DNA from: Fibrobacterota bacterium
GTDB lineage: Bacteria; Fibrobacterota; Chitinivibrionia; Chitinivibrionales; Chitinispirillaceae
Reading direction: 5' to 3'
DNA: 64,000 nt
Assembly: GCA_023459055.1 (NCBI GenBank)
Contig: JAEWVR010000004.1
Location: 62,001-126,000, forward strand
The notes under the pieces are model-generated. The model did no database searches. It saw nothing but the letters and a program-made list of their open reading frames with translations, and was not told where the DNA came from. This document shows, in pieces, positions 7,985 through 16,193 of the stretch. Each line of letters begins with the position of its first letter. Position 1 is the stretch's first letter. The translations under genes were made by a program, and so were the position numbers.

Positions 7985-9550
7985 TTACTCACCATGCAGA
8001 ATCTCATCACGTTCTTTTATAATACGTGCCTTCTTTTTATCAGAGATCACTGGACCATCACTAATCCGTCGTTCACCCTGTACATATATTTTAATTGCAG
8101 GATTTGACCCTACAGCACAATATTTCTCACACGCTCCACATCCGGTACAAAGATCCTTATTCACTGATGGCCCCGAGAGAGTTGTTTCACCGCATTCAAT
8201 ATTCTCTTCGGTTATTGCCTGATAAGGACAGTGCTTTTTGCAAATCATGCACCGGATCTCACCACGCCATGCAAGACAGTGATCTTTATTTACAATTGCA
8301 GTACCGATTTTCGTAAACGGCTTATCCTTCTGCTCTACAGGCCGTATGGCAACCGTTGGACAGACATTTGTACACGCAGTACATGATGGTTCACAATACC
8401 CGACTGATGGTACAAGTTTCGGAGTATTCAGTTTCATCATTCCGTCGATAAACCCGCATGGCTGCAGGGCATGATTGGGACATGCTTTCATGCATTCACC
8501 ACATGCAATGCACCGTGTCAGAAACTCTGCTTCAGGAATGGAACCCGGTGGACGAACCGGTTGTACCTGTGATATATGATCAGAGCCGCTCCCCTTTAGT
8601 ATTGATGGTGCGACAACACCGGCCAGAACCCCGGTCACAAAATGGCGACGCGCCAGAACAGGTGTACCAAGCGGCAACTCTTTTCCATATCCAAATGTAA
8701 AGGTTGTACAATCCCGTTTGTTTTGTGAACATACACCACACACAATACATTCGGCGCTATTCGTCACCTTGACATCATCATGACTGATTGCACGTACCGG
8801 ACATTGACGCGTTGCGCAAGCATGACAACAGTTACAGGTGTCAGTATTTACTTTACGCCTAAGAACAGGAATTCTACTTAAAAGCCCAAGGAACGCGCCT
8901 GTCGGGCACACATACTGACACCAGAAACGCTTGTCCCAGAACCCTCCGATAAACACCATGACAAACGTAATACACGCTGCCATACTTCCCGTGGCAACAA
9001 CCTGTGCAACCTGGAAAACCTGTTTTTCTTTTGCAAAGAGATTAGTAACCGTTTTCCAGGTATTTACTGATGATATCCCGAGATAGTTCAACGCCGGATC
9101 AATAACAATTGTGGTGATACGTGTTGCGATCGATATCGGATCCATAAAGAATGGAAATACCATACCGAACATTGACAAGACAATTAATGCAATCAATAAA
9201 ACATATTTCAATCGCTGTATATAGATATGCGGACGACGAGATACATGACGAGCTTTACCGATAATATATCTGTCACTGAAATCCACCGCAGCCCCAAGCG
9301 GACAGATCCAGCCGCAAAAAACACGCCCCAGCAAAATAGTAATGACCATGACAGCAGCTGCTCCGGGAATCAGCACTGCGATAACTTGACGTGATGCAAG
9401 CGATGTAATTAATGCGACAAGCGGATTAATTTGAAGAAAAATCTCCGTTTGAAGCTTCTGAACATGCTGCTGGTTATTAAAACCGTATAACAGTATTATA
9501 AAGATAAAGAAAAACAGGATCTGAGATATAATTCTTGCATTACGTAACAT
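7985..9550 (-). CDS. membrane polyferredoxin, NapH-like with a fused NapG-like ferredoxin domain
   Basis: 521 residues. The N-terminal half has about four membrane helices and the NapH/MauN/CcoG signature FCGWICPLGAAVDF (near residue 77) and RFWCQYVCPTGAF, followed by cluster sites CNCCHACATRQCP (near 235) and CIVCGVC. Near residue 300 there is an internal RRHFVTGVLAGVVAPSIL segment, a twin-arginine-like hydrophobic stretch as found at the start of NapG. The rest is NapG/MauM-like with CIACGECMKACP, CEPSCTACTNVCP, CLAWRGEIRCMICKKHCP and CTGCGACEKYC, so about six [4Fe-4S] sites in all. By family it passes electrons from quinol or a cytoplasmic donor to the periplasmic side. It is the last gene of the operon starting at 16043, and is the natural inner-membrane entry point for the exported ferredoxins encoded upstream. 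Confidence 0.85.
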   Translation of the reverse strand: MLRNARIISQILFFFIFIILLYGFNNQQHVQKLQTEIFLQINPLVALITSLASRQVIAVLIPGAAAVMVITILLGRVFCGWICPLGAAVDFSDRYIIGKARHVSRRPHIYIQRLKYVLLIALIVLSMFGMVFPFFMDPISIATRITTIVIDPALNYLGISSVNTWKTVTNLFAKEKQVFQVAQVVATGSMAACITFVMVFIGGFWDKRFWCQYVCPTGAFLGLLSRIPVLRRKVNTDTCNCCHACATRQCPVRAISHDDVKVTNSAECIVCGVCSQNKRDCTTFTFGYGKELPLGTPVLARRHFVTGVLAGVVAPSILKGSGSDHISQVQPVRPPGSIPEAEFLTRCIACGECMKACPNHALQPCGFIDGMMKLNTPKLVPSVGYCEPSCTACTNVCPTVAIRPVEQKDKPFTKIGTAIVNKDHCLAWRGEIRCMICKKHCPYQAITEENIECGETTLSGPSVNKDLCTGCGACEKYCAVGSNPAIKIYVQGERRISDGPVISDKKKARIIKERDEILHGE

Positions 9551-9628
9551 AAACCCTCTTAAGAACAGCTGCAGACGGTATCGTTATACGTTGATATGGC
9601 AATACCTGCATGTACATATACCCGGGTA

Positions 9629-10606
9629 TCATCGCACATAAAACAGATCACCCTTGACATTATTAAATCTGAAGTGATACTCCTTGAGAAAATGAATCGC
9701 CCGTTCAAGGCTGTCAGGTGATTCAAGCAACCCACTCCGTACAACAACGGTAAAACAATCAGCTCTGCGAGCCTTTGATGTATCAGCACCGATCGTTAAA
9801 GAATCGGTAAAAATATAGTGTGTTCCTTTAAGCATGGGCAAGCTATCTGAGATAATCACTTTACCCGGTCTGTTTTGCGCAAGCTTAACCGCACACATCT
9901 CAGCTTTTGCCCTGTTCTGAAGAACGATATACATTGGTTCATTGTCAAGCAGATTGATTACCGGGCGTTTATCAAAATAAGGCTTTACAATCGTATACCC
10001 GGTTCTTACCGCACTTGTGATAAACCATATTGACACAAGTACAGCAGCAACACGTGCAATGTTTCTGAAAAGTTCCTTTTTTCCAAACATACCAATAAAA
10101 GAAATTGGTATTAAAAAGAGACTCGTACCAATAAAAAAAGCTGCGAAGAACATCATGCCGGCAACAGGGCCGCTCAGGGTAAACGATCTCGAAAATGCAA
10201 GCAAAAATGACGGGCACACATTAATACCGGTGACAAAACCCAGTAAAACCGGCCAGTCTGCAAACCTGTTCCACCGGGGAGCTTTACATCCGGAATCACA
10301 TTTTTTTGTCCTGAAAACCGAAACAAGAAGAAATGCCGAAAAAAGCAGATACGAAATAACTGTAAAATAATCCCTCTGTATATCCTCAACCTGTGTCCCA
10401 AGAAGACCTGCGACAGCACCAATCAGAATGTACATGATAAAACGCCCGAGCGACATCTCAAGTACTGCGGTTACATAGCGCCATGCCGTTCTGTTAAGCT
10501 GCATCAGGTATGCACTGTAAATGGGTCCGCACGTCGCAAGACAGGCAAGCCCGGTGCTTATTCCCAGTGTAAACCCTTCAGCAAAAAGCTGTGCGTTTCC
10601 TACCAT
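9629..10606 (-). CDS. DsbD/CcdA-like membrane protein (DsbD_2 family) with C-terminal soluble domain
   Basis: 325 residues. Residues 1-210 form six predicted membrane helices with the DsbD_2/SafE-like features LGISTGLACLATCGPIYSAY and LLGFVTGINVCPSFLLAF, each with a Cys-Pro or Cys-Gly-Pro that in CcdA/DsbD proteins carries reducing power across the membrane. A CDSGC pair lies in the loop between. The last 100 residues are a soluble alpha/beta domain with two isolated cysteines and no CxxC thioredoxin site. In this operon it could keep exported cysteines reduced for Fe-S assembly, or move metal or thiol compounds; that is inference. Its ATG overlaps the stop of the barrel gene (10600-10606), so translation is coupled. 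Confidence 0.75.
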   Translation of the reverse strand: MVGNAQLFAEGFTLGISTGLACLATCGPIYSAYLMQLNRTAWRYVTAVLEMSLGRFIMYILIGAVAGLLGTQVEDIQRDYFTVISYLLFSAFLLVSVFRTKKCDSGCKAPRWNRFADWPVLLGFVTGINVCPSFLLAFSRSFTLSGPVAGMMFFAAFFIGTSLFLIPISFIGMFGKKELFRNIARVAAVLVSIWFITSAVRTGYTIVKPYFDKRPVINLLDNEPMYIVLQNRAKAEMCAVKLAQNRPGKVIISDSLPMLKGTHYIFTDSLTIGADTSKARRADCFTVVVRSGLLESPDSLERAIHFLKEYHFRFNNVKGDLFYVR

Positions 10607-11835
10607 GTTCTAATACCTGCACACACTGAATTTCTGGTTGCAAATAATGGATGTCTGTCATAATGTGTGAGATTGTATCCGGTGTAAAAATCAAGCCGTG
10701 AATTGACGGGGAATAACAACTCAATCTTCATATCACTTCTGTAATATCTGAAGGTAGTCTCTGATGGCACCTGGGACATATAGAGTGCAGCTGCCGGACT
10801 GATTCCAAAGTGTTTATGAAGCCGCAGAACCGTGTTGATCGCAAGACTCTGACGGGGAAATAAAACACCGTTTGTTGCAAAGTAAAGCAGATCAAGGGAT
10901 GAACCCTGTTTCCAGGTTTTTCTCATTTGTAATTCGTAGTACTGCTTGAACATTCTGTCCGCAAGATCCACATCAATTTCACCCTTGACAAAAAAATCAG
11001 ATTTCAATCGCCAGACAAACCGGGCCATGATATCAGTCGAGAGCCCGTCTGCATACCCGTTTTCTTTCATCATCTGACTGGTAATGTAATATTCCGATGC
11101 ATCCCATGAGAGCAGAAAACGGTTTCTGTTAAATTGATGATCCCCGTTGAGACCCAGCCAGTATTTGTAAATATCATAATTTTTGTTTTCTGTCAGATTA
11201 TCCTTCACAACCATACCGGCATCAACCGCGATGTCAAGCGGTATATCTACCCCGGCACTGATATCTGCCCAGAGATCTACATCATGTTGTTTGCCATAGG
11301 GTGCATCCTCAATTGCTGCTTGTGTTGCATATCGATCCTGTGGACGAAGTTTAAAATTATACATAGATGCATATAGATTTGCCAATCCATGAAACCACTC
11401 GAACTCTCCCCCCCACTGACCTTCACCGGTTGTGAGCATTTGTGGCAGCATCTCTGTTCCGGAAGGATAATAGGGTACTGCGAGAGGTTTTACCTTGTAG
11501 TAAAGATCGTTGGCAGCCCCGATAATTAAGGTACCAAATCCGCTTAGTTTAAGGGTACCCCCTGCAGAATGAGTAATTGGAAGACTCCGTTCAGGATATA
11601 AGCCGGCGTTGTTTGAACCGGAAAACATGTGTTGAAATGCCAATTCAACCGATTTGTTGAACGATCGCGTTGCATATAAATAACTGTTTATGTCAAATCC
11701 CTCAGCCCCATTTGTATCTGCGTACTGGTGTGGCTTTACAATAGTATAACCGGCTGCACCATCATACTGTAATGAAGATTCCGCGAAACTGTTAAATAGT
11801 AAACCTGCTGAAATTATACCTATGACTCTGCGCAT
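10600..11835 (-). CDS. outer-membrane beta-barrel protein in the ferredoxin operon
   Basis: 411 residues with a signal peptide (MRRVIGIISAGLLFNSFA). The mature part is a chain of alternating amphipathic strands with many aromatic residues (SSLQYDGAAGYTIVKPH, VELAFQHMFSG, RFVWRLKSDFFVKGEIDVDL, LDFYTGYNLTHYDRHP) and ends RNSVCAGIRTW, with the terminal aromatic residue typical of Omp85-folded barrels. No named family was recognised. The strand pattern and length fit a barrel of about 18-22 strands. It lies between four small ferredoxin genes and two inner-membrane genes, the position of MtrB/OmbB-type porins in haem-based conduits. It overlaps the next gene by 7 bases. Transport of electrons rather than solute is inference. 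Confidence 0.7.
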   Translation of the reverse strand: MRRVIGIISAGLLFNSFAESSLQYDGAAGYTIVKPHQYADTNGAEGFDINSYLYATRSFNKSVELAFQHMFSGSNNAGLYPERSLPITHSAGGTLKLSGFGTLIIGAANDLYYKVKPLAVPYYPSGTEMLPQMLTTGEGQWGGEFEWFHGLANLYASMYNFKLRPQDRYATQAAIEDAPYGKQHDVDLWADISAGVDIPLDIAVDAGMVVKDNLTENKNYDIYKYWLGLNGDHQFNRNRFLLSWDASEYYITSQMMKENGYADGLSTDIMARFVWRLKSDFFVKGEIDVDLADRMFKQYYELQMRKTWKQGSSLDLLYFATNGVLFPRQSLAINTVLRLHKHFGISPAAALYMSQVPSETTFRYYRSDMKIELLFPVNSRLDFYTGYNLTHYDRHPLFATRNSVCAGIRTW

Positions 11836-11892
11836 TACAGATATTTCCCTTTATGTTATTATGTTGCCTATCCTGGTTATTTTCAGTAATTG

Positions 11893-12150
11893 TCAATATA
11901 TTGCATTGACAGGACATACCTCAACACATCGGCCGCACTCAATACACTTCGATGCATCAATAACAGCTTTACCGTTAATTATCCTTACCGCATCCGAAGG
12001 ACAAACCCCTACACATACGGAGCAGGCTTTACATTTTGCACTATTTACACTTAAATATGCCCCCAGCGGCTCCTGACAACTGATTGCCGCTAACACCATG
12101 ATAGCAATAACACCTGGTAAGATTAAAAATTTTATTTTTGAATATCGCAT
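11893..12150 (-). CDS. exported 2[4Fe-4S] ferredoxin lipoprotein
   Basis: 85 residues. The N-terminal 25 residues are a lipoprotein signal ending in the lipobox LAAISC (Cys25), so the mature protein should be membrane-anchored on the outside of the cytoplasm. The rest is a bacterial 2[4Fe-4S] ferredoxin: CKACSVCVGVCPSDAV and CIECGRCVEVCPVNAI, all eight cluster cysteines and both following prolines present. Bacterial ferredoxins of this class are normally cytoplasmic, which makes the export signal remarkable. The start overlaps the end of the preceding ferredoxin gene by 19 bases; GGAG lies 10 bases upstream of the ATG. Fifth cistron of the operon. Confidence 0.9.
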   Translation of the reverse strand: MRYSKIKFLILPGVIAIMVLAAISCQEPLGAYLSVNSAKCKACSVCVGVCPSDAVRIINGKAVIDASKCIECGRCVEVCPVNAIY

Positions 12151-12398
12151 TGATTAATTGCTCCATATGAGCATACGGCCGGACATAATGCACAGCCGTT
12201 GCACGTTTCCATATCAATAACTGCTTTTCCCCTTACAAAGCTGATCGCGGCAACAGGACAGACACGCTCACAGTCTTTACAGCCGACACATTTAGCCTGA
12301 TTCACCCTGAAAAGGTACTTTGATTTTGCAGCCAATACAGGCATTGCAATCAAAGCACCTGCTCCGGCAATCAATCGTAAAATAGTTCTTCGATTCAT
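12132..12398 (-). CDS. exported 2[4Fe-4S] ferredoxin with Tat-like signal
   Basis: 88 residues. It begins MNRRTILRLIAGAGALIAMP, a twin-arginine pair followed by a moderately hydrophobic, Gly/Ala-rich stretch with likely cleavage after VLA, which fits a Tat signal and export in folded, cluster-loaded form. The mature part has CVGCKDCERVCPVAAI and CNGCALCPAVCSYGAI: eight cysteines, with the second CP changed to CS. It is the fourth cistron of the operon and overlaps the start of the lipoprotein ferredoxin gene. Whether Tat or Sec is used cannot be settled by reading alone. Confidence 0.88.
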   Translation of the reverse strand: MNRRTILRLIAGAGALIAMPVLAAKSKYLFRVNQAKCVGCKDCERVCPVAAISFVRGKAVIDMETCNGCALCPAVCSYGAINQCDIQK

Positions 12399-12483
12399 GT
12401 ATAGTTTATTCCCATATTGTAATTACAGTGCAGGAACGTATACTATCCTTTACTGCATAGTAAACTCGTACTGCTCTATGGAA

Positions 12484-12795
12484 TTATTGTTTCCAGGTAA
12501 TGGCATCAAACGGACAACTCTCTATGCATATACCACATTTAATGCACTTTTCAGGATCGATTATATAGTAGGTACGATCACCGATTTTTGTTTTACTTAC
12601 CGCTTTCACAGGACAGCGTGTATAACAATACTCATAGCTGCATCCGTAACACACATTTGCATCAATAACAACAGTTGCACCTGACGCCTCCTGATTTGTA
12701 TCACCGGATATACTGATTTTTTCAACACTATCGGTACATGAAACGATGAGTAAAGCAATCATCATAAACGCTATTACAACAAAATTTCTTTTCAT
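12484..12795 (-). CDS. exported 2[4Fe-4S] ferredoxin lipoprotein with variant first cluster
   Basis: 103 residues from the ATG at 12793-12795, chosen because it begins MKRNFVVIAFMMIALLIVSC, an exact lipoprotein signal; a longer frame to 12837 adds 14 residues that would spoil it. A linker of about 25 residues (TDSVEKISISGDTNQEASG) follows the lipid Cys, long enough to reach off the membrane. The first cluster site is CYGCSYEYCYTRCP (C-x2-C-x4-C-x3-C, two residues longer than normal, as seen in high- or low-potential variants), and the second CIKCGICIESCPFDAI is canonical. Third cistron of the operon. Confidence 0.88.
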   Translation of the reverse strand: MKRNFVVIAFMMIALLIVSCTDSVEKISISGDTNQEASGATVVIDANVCYGCSYEYCYTRCPVKAVSKTKIGDRTYYIIDPEKCIKCGICIESCPFDAITWKQ

Positions 12796-12932
12796 AAAGT
12801 TCCGCTGTTCATATTTGAAAATAACTGACATCGCCACAGATTCCGGGTACGATGTTGATTATTTGAGATTTACATCTTAAAAGCACACCCATTTAATCCC
12901 ACCTAATCAAGTATTCCCGAGGACCTCCCGCA

Positions 12933-12987
12933 AGGGGAACTTTTATATAAACTACGATGCTTTCTTCCTCAAGTTCCCCTGTGGGGA
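12933..12987. repeat. inverted repeat in the gap between two ferredoxin genes
   Basis: AGGGGAACTT (12933-12942) and AAGTTCCCCT (12971-12980) form a perfect 10-base stem around a 28-base loop. A second small hairpin, TCCCC-tgt-GGGGA (12975-12987), shares the right arm, so the two structures exclude each other. The 212-base gap that holds it separates the second and third ferredoxin cistrons, the longest gap in the operon. It may be a REP-like element, or it may tune expression of the downstream cistrons. Confidence 0.55.
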
Positions 12988-13007
12988 TTTTATGGAGTGT
13001 AAGTACT

Positions 13008-13286
13008 TTATTTCTTCTTAGGTTTCACTTCCTGCGCTTCAATCGCTTCAAGCTTGCACTTATCAATACAGATGCCGCACTGTGTACATAAGGCCGGATC
13101 AATTTCGTGCCTTACTTTACCATCAGCGAGTTTCGTCACCGTGATAGCTTTTTCAGGACATTCCTTTACACAATCACCACACTGATTGCATATCGCCTGA
13201 TCAATAACATGATTGTACACTTTTTTCGCAGCAAATGCCGAGAAAACAAGCAGAGTACTAATTCCCAGAATCTTGACTAATTTCAT
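13008..13286 (-). CDS. exported 2[4Fe-4S] ferredoxin with Sec signal peptide
   Basis: 92 residues. The signal peptide MKLVKILGISTLLVFSAFA has a clean AFA cleavage site and no lipobox, so the product should be a soluble periplasmic protein. Cluster sites are CNQCGDCVKECPEKAI and CTQCGICIDKCKLEAI; all eight cysteines are present, the second CP is CK. The C-terminus is basic (VKPKKK). It starts 30 bases after the stop of the FnIII-ferredoxin gene and has a good ribosome binding site (GAGGGGAA). Being soluble, it is the best candidate for a shuttle between the inner membrane polyferredoxin and the lipid-anchored ferredoxins. Confidence 0.9.
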   Translation of the reverse strand: MKLVKILGISTLLVFSAFAAKKVYNHVIDQAICNQCGDCVKECPEKAITVTKLADGKVRHEIDPALCTQCGICIDKCKLEAIEAQEVKPKKK

Positions 13287-13316
13287 ATTTCCATTCCCCT
13301 CTGAAAGAATTACAAG

Positions 13317-16043
13317 TTACTTCAATGATATTGCACCTCTTGGACATCTGCTGACACAGTTTCCGCAGCCATTACACTTTGATGCATCAATTACATATTT
13401 ACTGCCACTGCGATAAATGGCCCCTCTGCTGCATGCAGATGGACAACGCCCGCAACCGTTACAGTTTGAATTGATTACAGCAACTTTTGTCGCAGCACTT
13501 GTCTTTGCAGACACTGATGTTGACTGAGCTGATTCAGCAGAACCATTTACTGCCGATATTTTGTAATAGTATGTTGTATTAGCTGTCAGACCAGTATGCG
13601 TATAGGTTGCTGATGTTAACGATGATAATAATGTAAAAGTACTATTATTACTGCTTGAATATAATTTATAGCCTGTTGCCCCGGTAACTGTATTAAACTT
13701 GATTGTAATTGATGTTGACGACGCGACAGTAGCTGTTAATCCTGTTGGCGTTGACGGAGCAGCAGTACCGGTAGCAGCACTTGCAGTCGCTGATCGTGCT
13801 GATGTTCCACCTGCATTTACAGATGCAACTGCATAATAATAGGTTGTTGCAGCAGTCAAGCCAGTATGGGAGTACGTTGTACTTGTTGATGTTCCGATTT
13901 GCGCAAGTGACGACGATGATGTACCCCCATAGATGATATAACTTGTTGCTCCACTCACAGTAGTCCAGCTGATTGTCATTGACGTTGACGATGCGGCATT
14001 AGCGGTTACCCCGGATGGTACTGCTGGTGCGCTGACTCCGGTCGTAGCACTGGCTGATGAAGAGCGGGCTGATGTACCGCCAGCATTTACAGACGCTACT
14101 GCATAATAATACGTTGTAGTAGCAACCAGACCAGTATGTGTGTAGGTCGTAGTTGTTGATGTACCGATCTGTGCAAGTGATGCCGATGAAGTTCCACCGT
14201 AGATGATATAACTTGAAGCCCCTTCGACCGCTGTCCATGAAACTGTTACTGATGTCGCTGATGCAGCTGCGGCTATTACACCGGAAGGTACAGATGCGGC
14301 TTTTACACCTGTCTGTGCTGACAGCACACCTGACGCTGCAGATTCACGGGTTCCGCTGATTGCAGTTACCTTTATGTAATAGGTTGTTCCTGCAGTCAAA
14401 CCGTTCAGGGTATACTGTGTACCCGCTGCAGTTCCGTGCACTTCGTAAGTACCGTTCTGCGATGTACTGAAATAGATTTTATAGCTGAGTGCACCAGATG
14501 CAGACTGCCAACTGATCGCAATTGACGAATCCGTAACAGTTCCTTTTGCCAATGTTCCGGGTACACCCAAAGCGGCATCGGTTTTGGCAGATGTCACAGT
14601 GGAATATGAAGAATATCCGGCACTGTTACCTGCTTTTCCTTTATAATAATATGTCGTATTAGCTGAACATTTTGTATCAGTATATGATAATGCAGATGTA
14701 GTACAAACCGCACTGAACGAACCAGATGATGTCACACTGCGCTCAATAATGTATGCTGATGCATTGCTGACTGCACTCCAGGTGACTTTCAGTGATGTAT
14801 CTGCAACTGTTGCAACAGCAAGTACCGGTGCAGATGGCGCCTGAACTGCGGGCTCCTGAGTTTTAGCACTTGCCACCTCTGATGCATCTGAAGTACCGGC
14901 AGCATTCGCGGCTGTAACCTTTACGTAGTAAGTAGTTGATGCGTTCAGGGATTCGATCACGAGGCTGTTTGTTACCGAAGTTCTTGTTGTAAAGGTTCCA
15001 TTTGCCTGCGTTGAGTATAAGACAGTATACATGGATGCATTGGTTACAAGATCCCAGGTTACATTAATACTATTTTCAGAAAGTACTGCAGCTGTAACAT
15101 TTGATGGTACAGATGGTTTCTCAAGGGGCCTGGAAAGCGTTGTACATAATGCAGCAGCAGATGGAACTGAGGATCCAGCACTATTGCGTGCTGTAACAGT
15201 AACTGTATACTGTGTATTTTCTTCAAGTCCATTAATGGTAATCACAGCATCTTCACTGGTAACCTCTGCAGATGTCCCGCCTGTTACTTTACTATAACGA
15301 ATCACATACTCAGCAGCATTGGCGACATCCTCCCATGTGACTTTAATACTATTCATCGCAATTGCCTGAGCGTTTACAGATGCGGGCACCGACGGCACAA
15401 CGATGTCAATTATTTCGGCTGGTACTTTTACCTCAATAGTGGTGCTTGGTTCAGAAACACTCCCCTGCCCTGATGCAACAATTTTATACAGATATGTTTT
15501 GCCTGTTTCTACATCACTGTCAATATAAGATATATATGAAGTTGATGTAATTTCACTCCATGTGGATCCATCAGTTGAACGCATGACTGAATATACTGTT
15601 GCACCGGTAACAACATTCCAGAAAAGTGATACCTTATTATCATCTGTTACTTCACCCTCAAAATTATCAGGTGCCACAACACCAATATTATCAATTTTCT
15701 TAAGTGAAATACTGGTAGTTTCCCCTGGAATTACCGATGCAATTCCGGAATAAACCGATGTGTTATCCTTAATAGCATCAACAACAATTATTGTCGTAAG
15801 TGTTGATGAAACAGCGATTTGCAACTTATTACTTTTTGCATTACTGAAGTAAATTACGGTATCAACACTATCATATACCGCTATTTTATAAAGATCAGCA
15901 CTCACATCATCAGGAACGGTAAGAGTAAATCGGTTTTTTTCACTTTGATATTCAGTTGGAGATGTTGTACCAAGCTTACAATGGACCAGTTGCAAAACAA
16001 GCAACAATGTTAATAAAGATACACAACTAATGACTCTGTTCAT
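13317..16043 (-). CDS. FnIII-repeat lipoprotein with C-terminal 2[4Fe-4S] ferredoxin domain
   Basis: 908 residues from the ATG at 16041-16043, which follows a TTAGGGGGAA ribosome binding site and opens a lipoprotein signal (LLTLLLVLQLVHC). After a beta-rich domain (about residues 23-120) there are eight fibronectin type III domains of about 90 residues each, the sixth and seventh nearly identical (IIYGGTSS...LAQIGTSTxTTY). The last 55 residues are a complete 2[4Fe-4S] ferredoxin: CNGCGRCPSACSRGAI and CNGCGNCVSRCPRGAI. So a ferredoxin is held at the tip of a stalk that could exceed 25 nm if extended, tethered to lipid at the other end. It is the first gene of the operon. I know of no described protein with this architecture. 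Surface display is inference; the lipoprotein could also face the periplasm. Confidence 0.88.
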   Translation of the reverse strand: MNRVISCVSLLTLLLVLQLVHCKLGTTSPTEYQSEKNRFTLTVPDDVSADLYKIAVYDSVDTVIYFSNAKSNKLQIAVSSTLTTIIVVDAIKDNTSVYSGIASVIPGETTSISLKKIDNIGVVAPDNFEGEVTDDNKVSLFWNVVTGATVYSVMRSTDGSTWSEITSTSYISYIDSDVETGKTYLYKIVASGQGSVSEPSTTIEVKVPAEIIDIVVPSVPASVNAQAIAMNSIKVTWEDVANAAEYVIRYSKVTGGTSAEVTSEDAVITINGLEENTQYTVTVTARNSAGSSVPSAAALCTTLSRPLEKPSVPSNVTAAVLSENSINVTWDLVTNASMYTVLYSTQANGTFTTRTSVTNSLVIESLNASTTYYVKVTAANAAGTSDASEVASAKTQEPAVQAPSAPVLAVATVADTSLKVTWSAVSNASAYIIERSVTSSGSFSAVCTTSALSYTDTKCSANTTYYYKGKAGNSAGYSSYSTVTSAKTDAALGVPGTLAKGTVTDSSIAISWQSASGALSYKIYFSTSQNGTYEVHGTAAGTQYTLNGLTAGTTYYIKVTAISGTRESAASGVLSAQTGVKAASVPSGVIAAAASATSVTVSWTAVEGASSYIIYGGTSSASLAQIGTSTTTTYTHTGLVATTTYYYAVASVNAGGTSARSSSASATTGVSAPAVPSGVTANAASSTSMTISWTTVSGATSYIIYGGTSSSSLAQIGTSTSTTYSHTGLTAATTYYYAVASVNAGGTSARSATASAATGTAAPSTPTGLTATVASSTSITIKFNTVTGATGYKLYSSSNNSTFTLLSSLTSATYTHTGLTANTTYYYKISAVNGSAESAQSTSVSAKTSAATKVAVINSNCNGCGRCPSACSRGAIYRSGSKYVIDASKCNGCGNCVSRCPRGAISLK
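13750..14320 (-). repeat. 270-base tandem repeats within the FnIII lipoprotein gene
   Basis: The stretch around 13798 (gctgatgttccacctgcatt) recurs at 14068 with few changes, giving a 270-base period that equals one 90-residue FnIII domain. High similarity at DNA level, including at third positions, points to recent duplication or gene conversion. The FnIII domain of the divergent gene at 16442 is a close relative of the same repeat. Confidence 0.7.
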
Positions 16044-16193
16044 TAATATTCCCCCTAACAACGAACAAATTCGAATGATTAACCAATATATTGTCTGGTG
16101 CCAGAGTTTCTTTTTACCCATTTTCTTACTCAACCACACCACTGAACAATATAGCATCAGACATTTGATTTTTCAGTTTTTTTTTAATTCGTT

